A DNA stretch of 26,446 nucleotides from a virus, in the IMG/VR virus record IMGVR_UViG_3300014502_000248, positions 1-26,446 of that record. The stretch is one strand, 5' to 3'. The notes beneath the pieces were generated by a model, which had not been told where the DNA came from, searched no databases, and was given only the letters and a program-made list of their open reading frames with translations. A program made the translations under genes and the position numbers. Positions 8,255 to 15,044 of this stretch are shown piece after piece. How positions within the stretch are numbered: the first letter of the stretch is position 1; each line of letters begins with the position of its first letter.

Positions 8255-9043
8255 ATGGATGCCGTCGTCAATCCGCACGCGCCGCTCGCTGACCTGGCGA
8301 CGGTGAAGGCGTGGATCATGTGCGCCGGAAGCCATCTCGCAACCCCGGCCGAGGACTTCAAGGAGTACTGGTCGACGACCGGCCGTGGGATCCGCTCAGA
8401 CGCGCTGCCGGACGGGCTCACGTCCGCAGAGATCACGCGCCTGACACACCACCGGATTGACCCCCGGACACTGTTGCGGGCACTGAACTCCAACCCGCTG
8501 AACAACGACTCCCCGGCCACTCTGAACGTCGTGCTCCCGCAGGCGTGCAAGATCGCCAAGGACAGCGACCTCGCGCTCAACGGCACCTTCGTCCGCTCGT
8601 GGGTGGACACCCTAGAGAAACTCGCCGCCCAAGCCAATGTCGCGCTGGAGATCGGCGGGGGTGAGCGACGAGAACTGAGCGCAGACCTGCTGGCGATGGT
8701 CACGCGCGCGCCCTTCGAGCCGGTGCTGAGCACTCGCGACCGGGGCCTCATCACGGCCTGGGGCGAGCAGGCGCGTCTAGCCGTGGCGTGCTCACGGATC
8801 GAACTGAGCGAGTTCGTCGGACTAGAGGATTTCCAGGATGCCTGCGTAGCTGCGTGGGACCTTCCTGCGATCTACCCCCATCACCTCGGCGTAGGCGGCA
8901 CGCAACAGATTGATGGGTCGGTTCGTCCTCTTGAAGCGCTGGAAGGCTCGGCTGTAGGCATCCTGCGGGTCGATCCCCTTCTGGATGAAGCCGGTGAGGG
9001 TTGCCCCGTCCCCGTCCTCCTCGACCTGTCCGTCCCACGTTGA
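8255..9043 (+). CDS. Unknown protein, plus-strand orphan inside the tail operon (moron-like)
   Basis: A 262-residue open frame on the strand opposite to every neighbour. I recognise no domain. The first 185 or so residues look like a soluble, helical, Ala/Leu-rich protein (MDAVVNPHAPLADLATVKAW at the N-terminus; TLEKLAAQANVALEIGGGER later). Third codon positions are strongly G/C up to about base 8820, and the minus-strand frames opposite are Ser/Arg-rich shadows, so this strand is the coding one. From 8822 to 9043 the frame runs against the end of a minus-strand tail gene and its third-position GC falls, so that tail of the frame may not be functional. In the next frame stops occur at 8805 and 8823, so a single-base change would end the protein just before the opposing gene. 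A possible leaderless promoter precedes it. It may be a lysogenic-conversion or exclusion gene; this is speculation. Confidence 0.72.
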   Translation: MDAVVNPHAPLADLATVKAWIMCAGSHLATPAEDFKEYWSTTGRGIRSDALPDGLTSAEITRLTHHRIDPRTLLRALNSNPLNNDSPATLNVVLPQACKIAKDSDLALNGTFVRSWVDTLEKLAAQANVALEIGGGERRELSADLLAMVTRAPFEPVLSTRDRGLITAWGEQARLAVACSRIELSEFVGLEDFQDACVAAWDLPAIYPHHLGVGGTQQIDGSVRPLEALEGSAVGILRVDPLLDEAGEGCPVPVLLDLSVPR

Positions 9044-9565
9044 GAACGGCTGGAACTTGTCGCCTGCACTGAATCCGTGGTGATGGAACTCGCCGCCCGC
9101 GAGGTAGTAGATCCCCGAGGATCCCATCGCCGTCCCGCCTGAGAGTTCCGACCCCCAGACACCGAATAGCCGCTGGCCGACGTGGATCGACGTACCCTCT
9201 TCGATCTGGCGCCAGTACTTCGCCTGCGACCTGTCCATGAACGCCGGGTTACCGACCCGCCACCCCGAGGCGTGCATGACACGGTTCCGCTCATCCAGAG
9301 TGGCAGCCTCTAGGCGGTGAGTCGAAACCTCGGGTCGCCTGACAGTCTCCTTGTACGCTTCCACCACCATGAGCTGAAATGTCTCGGCGGCACTTGCGTA
9401 GTTCTTCTGCATCAACTTGAGGATGTCATCCCAGGCGTGTTGATGGGTCGCCCCTGGGCTGTTCACCGCCTCCCAGAATCCGTTGCCCCCTTGGGGGACG
9501 TTGACTGTCACAACCAGTCCTGTATCCGCGATCGGGATGCGGTAGTACAGCCGGCCGAGGGCCAT
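8822..9565 (-). CDS. Probable tail-completion or minor tail protein, unassigned
   Basis: A 247-residue protein from ATG 9565, which overlaps the stop of the upstream gene (TGATG). Longer starts up to 9637 are rejected because they lie inside that gene. It is soluble, without signal peptide or membrane span, and contains YYRIPIADTGLVVTVNVPQG near the start, a helical middle (ILKLMQKNYASAAETFQLMV) and a Gly/His-rich region (GGEFHHHGFSAGDKF). Location between neck genes and the tail-tube gene suggests a part of the head-tail joint or tail initiation, but I recognise no family. Its 3' end overlaps an opposing plus-strand frame by 222 bases, and the next minus-strand gene begins only about 720 bases further on. 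Confidence 0.75.
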   Translation of the reverse strand: MALGRLYYRIPIADTGLVVTVNVPQGGNGFWEAVNSPGATHQHAWDDILKLMQKNYASAAETFQLMVVEAYKETVRRPEVSTHRLEAATLDERNRVMHASGWRVGNPAFMDRSQAKYWRQIEEGTSIHVGQRLFGVWGSELSGGTAMGSSGIYYLAGGEFHHHGFSAGDKFQPFSTWDGQVEEDGDGATLTGFIQKGIDPQDAYSRAFQRFKRTNRPINLLRAAYAEVMGVDRRKVPRSYAGILEIL

Positions 9566-9834
9566 CAGTCGGCCTGGAGGTTGCGGACCTGATTGTTGAT
9601 TTCCGCGAGCAGGCCGATGACCTCGTCGTTGACCCACGTACCCTGCGACACGCCGCGCACGACGTCAATCAGGAAGTCGCTGAAGGAGCCGGCCGCGACC
9701 AGCACCTTGATGCGGAAGGCGTGCTGCTGCTCAACGGTGAGGTCGGCGTAGAACTCCCGCTCGGCATGACCGAGAATCGTGCCGACCAGGCGCTTTCGCT
9801 GCTCCCCGATGATGGCAACGACAGGGTCGGCCAT
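9565..9834 (-). CDS. Small unknown structural-operon protein
   Basis: An 89-residue protein from ATG 9834, overlapping the stop of the preceding gene by one base (TGATG). A longer start at 9867 is rejected as it lies inside that gene. The sequence is helical and amphipathic (EQRKRLVGTILGHAEREFYA; the end is NEVIGLL-like, with NNQVRNLQAD closing). No family is recognised. Size and place, between a connector candidate and a minor tail candidate, would fit a small neck protein or a helper for it. Confidence 0.7.
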   Translation of the reverse strand: MADPVVAIIGEQRKRLVGTILGHAEREFYADLTVEQQHAFRIKVLVAAGSFSDFLIDVVRGVSQGTWVNDEVIGLLAEINNQVRNLQAD

Positions 9835-10337
9835 CAGCTTTCCTCGCCGGGGAAGTCCATCACGCACACCCCGGATACTGAGAACCAGTTGCGACTCGCG
9901 GTGGAAGGCTGGTTGCGCATTACCTCTGCGAACTCCCCGAGGTAGCCGGAAAGCTCAAGCCCGGTCCCCGGATCCACGGGACGCAAATAGCGGGTGCCGC
10001 CGAGCAGGCCCGTGAATCGGCCCTTCAGGTCGCTGGAGATGACCTCGCCGATGGACTCGTCAACCCCGATGACGTCGCAGAAGAAGACGTATTCAATCCG
10101 CAGCATCCCGCCGCCGAGCTCAATGGCATCGTGGTCGCCCTCCCGGCCGAAGGAGATGAACGCGACATTCCCGACGATCGACTGCAGGTTGGACGGGTCC
10201 GGCGCTCGGCGCTCAACGGTCACGGCGGTGGTGCCGAAGTTCGGGGTCGCCCCCGTCCAGCCGTACGCGTCGAGGAACCCCTGGACCATGTCCGCGACGG
10301 AGTTGTAGATGTAGCGCGAGTCGAACCGAACGCTCAC
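9834..10337 (-). CDS. Candidate tail terminator or neck protein
   Basis: A 167-residue protein started by GTG 10337, coupled to the previous stop through GTGA. The N-terminal helix (YNSVADMVQGFLDAYGWTGA) followed by alternating beta strands (MLRIEYVFFCDVIGVDES) and a short helical turn (GEVISSDLKGRFTGLLGG) resembles the alpha-beta layout of tail terminator proteins, which cap the tail tube and join it to the head. This is inferred from order and general shape, not from a recognised motif. It could also be a head-closure protein. Confidence 0.6.
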   Translation of the reverse strand: MSVRFDSRYIYNSVADMVQGFLDAYGWTGATPNFGTTAVTVERRAPDPSNLQSIVGNVAFISFGREGDHDAIELGGGMLRIEYVFFCDVIGVDESIGEVISSDLKGRFTGLLGGTRYLRPVDPGTGLELSGYLGEFAEVMRNQPSTASRNWFSVSGVCVMDFPGEES

Positions 10338-10792
10338 TTGGTGTCCTCAGTCGAGCACTCGATGGTCCACACGCCGACACTGTCCAAAGAGACCTGCTGG
10401 GTGATCTTGCGGTAGTTGAACCGCACCGGAGTGCCTTCGTGGGTCGGCCAGAGGTTGAGGTAGGTGAAGCCCTCGATGGTGAAGTACTCCTCGTCCAGGA
10501 GCGTGACGTGGACGACCTGGGGGTACATCCGGCCGAAGTTCTGCTCGACCAGGAGGTTGTTGACCCATTCCACCGCGCACAGTGGCCGCAGCGTGACGAG
10601 CACGGGAGTAGCCACTGCGGCGTCAGGATCCCAGGCGACACCGTTGTAGTCGACCGTGGCGCCGGATGCGATCACCGGGACGGTCACGAACTGCGGGCGC
10701 CGGGCGGCGTCGTCGGGCTGGGCCATCCGCATGGGGAGCCGGATGCCCTCGCGGAACGCTGCGGCGTCGAAGCCGGGGATCGCGAGGGCCAT
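10334..10792 (-). CDS. Candidate head closure / head-tail connector protein
   Basis: A 152-residue protein from ATG 10792, overlapping the previous stop (TGATG). The N-terminus contains GIRLPMRMAQPDDAARRPQF, and the rest is beta-rich (VNNLLVEQNFGRMYPQVVHV, YFTIEGFTYLNLWP). I do not recognise a named family. The position as second gene of the connector cluster, after the adaptor candidate, is where a head-closure or stopper protein is usually encoded. No membrane segment or signal peptide is present. Confidence 0.6.
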   Translation of the reverse strand: MALAIPGFDAAAFREGIRLPMRMAQPDDAARRPQFVTVPVIASGATVDYNGVAWDPDAAVATPVLVTLRPLCAVEWVNNLLVEQNFGRMYPQVVHVTLLDEEYFTIEGFTYLNLWPTHEGTPVRFNYRKITQQVSLDSVGVWTIECSTEDTK

Positions 10793-11301
10793 CAGAGGAC
10801 CCAGCGGGGGAGCGCGTTCTCGTAGGGGAAGAACCCGCCGTAGAAGTTGTGGTCGTACATGCGGGTGACGTACGCGTCGAGCACGAACACCGAGGTGCCA
10901 TTGCCCCGCCGCGCGTTGTCGAGGATCTGGTTCTTGCGGGCGGTCAGCGCCTTGAGCAACTCGGTCATGGCGGCGGCGCTCTGCTTGATCGCGTACTCCA
11001 CCGGGCCGGCCTTGTAAGAACTCTCTGTCGACAGCGTCAGGATCCGCTGGCGAATCAGGCGCATCCCCGCGTAGATGACGACGAGCGCCGCGCCGGCCGT
11101 GCTCAAGTCGGGGGTGATCTCCCCGGCGTCCACGTCGAGGGCCATCGTGTGGAAGAAGCCGTCGAGTTGGGCCTCGCCGAACGCATCCCCGAGGGATGCC
11201 GCGATGTGCGCGTCGGTGGTGCTCGGGAAAGCCGTCACGAAGGTGCCGGGAACCGCGACCTCCCGCTTGTACGCCTCCACCAGGTCAACCAGTTCCGTCA
11301 T
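10792..11301 (-). CDS. Candidate head-tail adaptor protein
   Basis: A 169-residue protein from ATG 11301, with a purine-rich GGGATAGGGG stretch just upstream; the start at 11319 is rejected because it would overlap that site. It is mostly helical (MRLIRQRILTLSTESSYKAG, AAAMTELLKALTARKNQIL), as adaptor proteins that dock under the portal usually are, and ends with an aromatic segment (YDHNFYGGFFPYENALPRW). It opens the connector cluster after a hairpin. The adaptor call depends on gene order and helical content only. Confidence 0.6.
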   Translation of the reverse strand: MTELVDLVEAYKREVAVPGTFVTAFPSTTDAHIAASLGDAFGEAQLDGFFHTMALDVDAGEITPDLSTAGAALVVIYAGMRLIRQRILTLSTESSYKAGPVEYAIKQSAAAMTELLKALTARKNQILDNARRGNGTSVFVLDAYVTRMYDHNFYGGFFPYENALPRWVL

Positions 11302-11320
11302 ACCCCTATCCCTCGACATG

Positions 11321-11362
11321 CCAGGACCCCCTGCACGGCGAAATCACGTCAGGGGGTCCTGG
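11321..11362. terminator. Long perfect hairpin between two structural genes
   Basis: Arms 11321-11333 and 11350-11362 are perfect 13-bp inverted repeats with a 16-base loop; three more pairs can form across a bulged base inside the loop. Neither strand has a U-tract after the stem, so it may act as an RNA processing or stability element rather than a classical terminator. It fills the short gap between the 167-residue gene and the adaptor candidate. Confidence 0.6.
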
Positions 11363-11379
11363 AGTACATGCGGGTCGGA

Positions 11380-11883
11380 TCAGTCGAGCACAGCGTCCCT
11401 CGGCGCACCGCCCGGACGGTAGTTCTCGATGATGTAGTCCGTGAGGAAAGTCAACTGCGCCGACGAAACCAGTTCGGAATTGGACTCGGCCAGCGCGAGC
11501 ATCCGGCGCACGTTGCGCTCGGTGAACTTCTTGACTTTCGCGTGGAACGCGTTGCCGCTGGAAGTGAACGTCACCAGCAGGTCCTTGTCCGACAGGGCCT
11601 GCTCCTTGTTGTAGTCGGGCATCTGCTCCACGACCTCAGCGGTCGGCACGTCGACCCGCTTGAAGGTCCCGTTCAAGAACGGGTCCGACTCGGGCTCGAC
11701 GTGCATGGCGTGGTTCGCCTCCCGGTCCGGGGACGACACCTTGAAGCGGGTGCCCGACTTGCCCTTGATGCGCCGGGGCCGCTGCATCAGCGGGTTGCGC
11801 ACATCCAGCACCATGATCCAGACCCCACCCGGAGTGGTGGTCTCCCATACCTCATGGGTGACGCGGATCGTACTCTCAGCCAT
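11380..11883 (-). CDS. Unknown structural-operon protein after the major capsid gene
   Basis: A 167-residue protein from ATG 11883, with GGAGG five bases upstream. The in-frame extension to 11913 lacks any ribosome site. The N-terminal part is beta-rich (STIRVTHEVWETTTPGGVWI), the middle basic (RPRRIKGKSGTRFKV), and the C-terminal part helical (TERNVRRMLALAESNSELVS). I recognise no family. It is isolated by a hairpin on each side (11986-12017 before it, 11321-11362 after it), so its expression may be set separately from the capsid and connector genes. A minor capsid or head-completion role is possible but unproven. Confidence 0.75.
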   Translation of the reverse strand: MAESTIRVTHEVWETTTPGGVWIMVLDVRNPLMQRPRRIKGKSGTRFKVSSPDREANHAMHVEPESDPFLNGTFKRVDVPTAEVVEQMPDYNKEQALSDKDLLVTFTSSGNAFHAKVKKFTERNVRRMLALAESNSELVSSAQLTFLTDYIIENYRPGGAPRDAVLD

Positions 11884-11985
11884 AGCCCCTCCAAGGACGT
11901 CGTTGGCTCTCATTGAACTGCCCGGCCGTGCGTCGGCGCAGATTCTGCGATTGCTGCTAGCGCAGGTTTCTCACCCGGACGACGA

Positions 11986-12017
11986 AGCGGCCCCCCTCCC
12001 GAAGGAGAGGGGCCGCT
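11986..12017 (-). terminator. GC-rich hairpin after the major capsid protein gene
   Basis: Outer arms 11986-11994 and 12009-12017 pair over 9 bp. After one mismatch (11995 with 12008), 11996-11999 pairs with 12004-12007 around the loop CGAA. The stem starts ten bases after the capsid stop codon. On the minus strand it is followed by TCGTCGTCC, a poor U-tract, so it may be a partial terminator or an mRNA 3'-end stabiliser. Confidence 0.65.
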
Positions 12018-12026
12018 CAGGTCGTG

Positions 12027-12995
12027 CTACGCGCTGACCTTGATGCGCCGCGCGTACTGCGGGCGGTAGATGCTCAGGCCGATGTCGCGCCGGCTGCGCA
12101 CGTGGAAGTGCTCAGTCGCGTCCTCCGACCAGGCACGGACCTTGGCGCCGCCGTACGAGACGAAGCGCCCCAGGTCCCCACCGAGGATGAAGACCTCGTT
12201 GGCGGGGATGTAGGGCAGCCCCTCCTCGTCGGTCCAGTTGGTGAGGCGGACGATGTTCGCCCCACGGTAGACACCGAGACGACCCTGCTTCCGGATCTCC
12301 TCCTTCGCCTCGTTCGCGAAGTTGGTGAAGTCGGAAATCTGGTCGATCGCAGCAGCGCGGCCCACGATGGACAGCGGCGCCGAGAGCGTGCTGTTGCTCG
12401 GGGGAGCAACATCCGCGACCTCGGACAGGAGCGGGTTCAGAACCAACTCCGTGAGGCCAGTCCCTGCAGCGTCCTCGTAGTACGGCGACGTGGTCGGGAT
12501 GGCCTCCTTCAGCACCGAGAAGATCCGACGGTTGATCTCGGCGGTCTCACGCATCTGCGCGAAGCCGACGAGCTTCTCGACGGTGGCCGCGTAGTCCGCC
12601 TGCCAGTTGTCCTCGAACTCGCTCACGTGCCAGCCCAGCGTCTCCCGGGGGAGTTCCCACTGCTCGGTACGGATCTGGGACTCGTCGATCTGGCCGTTGC
12701 GAGCGGTCCAGAAGACCTTCATCCCACGGGTCTCTTCGATGGTGATCTTCTCGAACTGGCCGACATTCATCGTCGGGAAGTAGGAGCCGATCACGTTCTC
12801 GTTCTTGAAGCCGAAGTCCAGGCGCTCCGTCAGCAGGGCTGCCTGCTCACGGTGCCACTCGGGCTTGCCCCAGTTGGCCTTGGCCTCGATGTTCAGCGCG
12901 GCCTTGGCTGCGTTGTAGTTCCGGGCCTCGGTAGCGGAGGCGAACTCCCGCTTCGGGGCGCCATTGATGAGCTGCGACAACACGCTCGTTCCCAT
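12027..12995 (-). CDS. Major capsid protein (HK97-fold type)
   Basis: A 322-residue protein from ATG 12995, with AAGGAG six bases upstream; a longer frame to 13109 is rejected because its extra residues are Arg-rich and overlap the upstream gene. Features that fit a capsid subunit include a helical N-terminus (ATEARNYNAAKAALNIEAKA), a central region with FPTMNVGQFEKITIEETRGM, and a C-terminal beta-rich stretch (VFILGGDLGRFVSYGGAKVR) ending in IYRPQYARRIKVSA. Order after scaffold and decoration genes and before connectors is the normal place. The strong ribosome site and following hairpin suit a highly expressed gene. The HK97 fold is inferred from context. Confidence 0.87.
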   Translation of the reverse strand: MGTSVLSQLINGAPKREFASATEARNYNAAKAALNIEAKANWGKPEWHREQAALLTERLDFGFKNENVIGSYFPTMNVGQFEKITIEETRGMKVFWTARNGQIDESQIRTEQWELPRETLGWHVSEFEDNWQADYAATVEKLVGFAQMRETAEINRRIFSVLKEAIPTTSPYYEDAAGTGLTELVLNPLLSEVADVAPPSNSTLSAPLSIVGRAAAIDQISDFTNFANEAKEEIRKQGRLGVYRGANIVRLTNWTDEEGLPYIPANEVFILGGDLGRFVSYGGAKVRAWSEDATEHFHVRSRRDIGLSIYRPQYARRIKVSA

Positions 12996-13009
12996 GTCCG
13001 TCTCCTTCC

Positions 13010-13522
13010 TCAGCCGACCAGAACGGCTTCGACGTAGTCCGTGCCCACGAAAGTCACCCGAAGAACGGCGGCTCCAGCGGACTTCTTGATCCAGGCGGTG
13101 CCGGACCATTCCAGTTCGTCACCGATGGCCGTGACGCCAGCCATCGTGATGATGGTTCGCGCAGCAATCACGCGACCGTCGAACCGGGTCTGGGTCGGGG
13201 TGTTCTTCAGCCAGACCTTGTTCCCAGCACCCGAGTGGATGACGGCGGGCTTGCCGTTCAGCGCCTTGCCCTTGCTGAACGAGTCGACGTTCGGAGCACC
13301 GAAAGCCGAGATGTCCCAGCCCTCTTCCTGCTCCAGAAGGCCGGTGAACCCGGGCTGCAGAGCCGAGGTCGCGGCGGCGAGCTTGAGGAAGCCCGGCGCG
13401 TCCTTGTTGTAGGTGACCAGGTCGCCCTGGTAGAGGGTGCCCGTGAGCGGGACGCGCAGGCGACCCTCCCGAACACTCGGCTCCGACCGACGGAAACCGA
13501 AGTTCAAGCCGTAGTCCGACAT
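13010..13522 (-). CDS. Probable capsid decoration protein
   Basis: A 170-residue protein from ATG 13522, overlapping the scaffold stop (TGATG). It is beta-rich with many Gly, Thr and Val residues (EGRLRVPLTGTLYQGDLVTY, ARTIITMAGVTAIGDELEWS) and ends in VTFVGTDYVEAVLVG. Decoration proteins that lock onto the expanded capsid are usually encoded between scaffold or protease and capsid genes, as here. No domain is firmly recognised, and a minor head protein is an alternative. Confidence 0.62.
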   Translation of the reverse strand: MSDYGLNFGFRRSEPSVREGRLRVPLTGTLYQGDLVTYNKDAPGFLKLAAATSALQPGFTGLLEQEEGWDISAFGAPNVDSFSKGKALNGKPAVIHSGAGNKVWLKNTPTQTRFDGRVIAARTIITMAGVTAIGDELEWSGTAWIKKSAGAAVLRVTFVGTDYVEAVLVG

Positions 13523-14109
13523 CAGTTGCTCCCCTCTCCGAGGAAGTCCGTGTAGAAGGCGTTGCCGGTCGGCTTGTCGCCCACCGGGTCGCCCGCCATG
13601 TGGGTGCTGGCGGTCTCCCGGGACTCAGTGCCAACCGGCGCCGGGATCCCCTCGGACAGAGCAGCAAGCTCCGCGACATACGCCGCGAAGTCGTCTTCGG
13701 TCTTCCGCGCCCAGGCGTCAACGCGCGCCTCGGTGAAGAAGTCATCCTTGAGGTGGGCGGCGACCTCGCGAACCTTGGCGATGCGCGCGTCCTTGCAGGC
13801 GGCGATCTCCTTCTCGGCCACAACGGTTGCCTGGAACGAGGTGAGGTCCGTCTCGGCCTTCTCGCGAGCGACGACCGCGACGTCAAGCTGACCCTGAAGA
13901 ACCGACTTCTCGGTCTCCAGTGCCGCCTTCTCTGCGGTCAGGCGCTCGATGTCCGCGACCTTGGACGCGGTCTCGCGCGCGACGCCATCCGCTACCAGCG
14001 CGTAGGCCTCGCCCTCGGTGAACGTGCGGTCCGCTGCGATCTCGCGGACGGTGGCGACAGGCGCCAACTCCGCAGTCTCTCGCGAAAGCACAAGCTCAGG
14101 TGCTGCCAT
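13522..14109 (-). CDS. Capsid scaffold protein
   Basis: A 195-residue protein from ATG 14109 with AGGAGG eight bases upstream, one of the best ribosome sites here. Residues about 45-110 form a long Ala/Glu/Lys-rich coiled coil (TAEKAALETEKSVLQGQLDV, VVAREKAETDLTSFQATVV), and the last 40 or so residues are flexible and Gly/Pro-rich. Acidic coiled-coil proteins between protease and capsid genes are typical scaffolds, which guide shell assembly and then leave or are digested. A 104-base gap separates it from the protease; I see no clear promoter there. Confidence 0.8.
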   Translation of the reverse strand: MAAPELVLSRETAELAPVATVREIAADRTFTEGEAYALVADGVARETASKVADIERLTAEKAALETEKSVLQGQLDVAVVAREKAETDLTSFQATVVAEKEIAACKDARIAKVREVAAHLKDDFFTEARVDAWARKTEDDFAAYVAELAALSEGIPAPVGTESRETASTHMAGDPVGDKPTGNAFYTDFLGEGSN

Positions 14110-14213
14110 GAGCCATTCCTCCTCGCTTGAAGTTCAGGCCCGGCTATGGATCGGCCCTCGCGAGAAGTACTCGACTTGGGTACTGGAGAACGTGAAACCT
14201 GCGCCCACAGGAA

Positions 14214-15044
14214 TCACACGGTTCGGGCGCTCCACTGCAGGATTGAGGCGACCATCTGGCGCGCTTCGTCATCGGCCAGACCGGGCAGGTGAAGGTCCGC
14301 TGCTTCAACCTGGGCCTGGGCGTCTTGCTGCAGTCCCATGCTGGTGATGTTGGCGTCACGCCATCCCGGCGCCTGCGGGGGAACAATCACGGCCGCACCC
14401 TGAAAGACGGGGTCGACGAAGCGACGGTGCGAAGCGCGCTCCTTGACGTGCTCGCAGGCGACACCGCTGCGGGTCTGCGCGTCGACATAGGGCATGACCG
14501 CGCCGCAGCCGTTCGGGCCTACGCACGCGATCTCGTTGGAGACGCACTCCATCGAGAACCACGCTTGGCCGGCGTCGATGAAGTTCGCGAGCGCGCGGGC
14601 CTTCTCGCGGAACAGGAACGCCCACACGACGGCGCCGGTCTGGATGTGCGGCCCGATGCCTTCCGCTGCCCGCTCAGCGGAGACCAGGAGTGGGTCGACG
14701 AGAGTGCCAATGATCGCGGCGGGATCGTGGCCCCAGTTGAGTGGCCCGTGCGCGACGCTGGGCAAGCCGAACTCCAGGTCGCCCTGCGACCAGAAGGCGC
14801 CGTTGGAGTTCGCCGTCTCCGCCTCGACGAGACGACCACGGAACTTGAGCAGGAAGTCGTCAGCGTTGAACTTCGCGGTCTCGGCGACGATGGGCGTCGC
14901 GATGACGACCCGGTTGGTCTCGTGGTTCTCGACCATGAACGCTGACGCCGTCGGCTTCTCCGGCAAGACGACAACTCTCGGGACCTCGACTGCACGATGC
15001 GGAGGGCGAAGACGATCGCGGAGTTGAATCACTGACTCAGTCAC
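14214..15044 (-). CDS. Capsid maturation (prohead) protease, candidate
   Basis: A 276-residue protein from GTG 15044, overlapping the portal stop (GTGA). LNWGHDPAAIIGTLVD (His106) resembles the catalytic His region of phage prohead serine proteases, and AWFSMEC (Ser164) lies 58 residues later, a spacing comparable with those families. Between and after them come beta strands and a Cys/His cluster (Cys167, Cys174, Cys180, Cys197, His199) that could bind zinc and is not usual for the family as I know it. Location between portal and scaffold is the standard protease place. The C-terminal 50 residues (GLQQDAQAQVEAADLHLPGL) look helical. It would trim scaffold and capsid N-termini during maturation. 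Catalytic assignment is inferred from motif similarity. Confidence 0.7.
   Translation of the reverse strand: MTESVIQLRDRLRPPHRAVEVPRVVVLPEKPTASAFMVENHETNRVVIATPIVAETAKFNADDFLLKFRGRLVEAETANSNGAFWSQGDLEFGLPSVAHGPLNWGHDPAAIIGTLVDPLLVSAERAAEGIGPHIQTGAVVWAFLFREKARALANFIDAGQAWFSMECVSNEIACVGPNGCGAVMPYVDAQTRSGVACEHVKERASHRRFVDPVFQGAAVIVPPQAPGWRDANITSMGLQQDAQAQVEAADLHLPGLADDEARQMVASILQWSARTV

Noticed and set aside
8233-8754. Minus-strand frame of 173 codons that would restore operon direction
   Set aside because: It is Ser/Arg-rich with poor third-position GC, while the opposite plus frame has normal coding bias.
11937-11949. Short palindrome CGCAGATTCTGCG before the 167-residue gene
   Set aside because: Only 5-bp arms and no repeat of it elsewhere nearby; chance is likely.
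14110-14213. Possible promoter in the gap between protease and scaffold
   Set aside because: No convincing -35/-10 pair on the minus strand; only a 5-bp AGTAC/GTACT inverted repeat is present.
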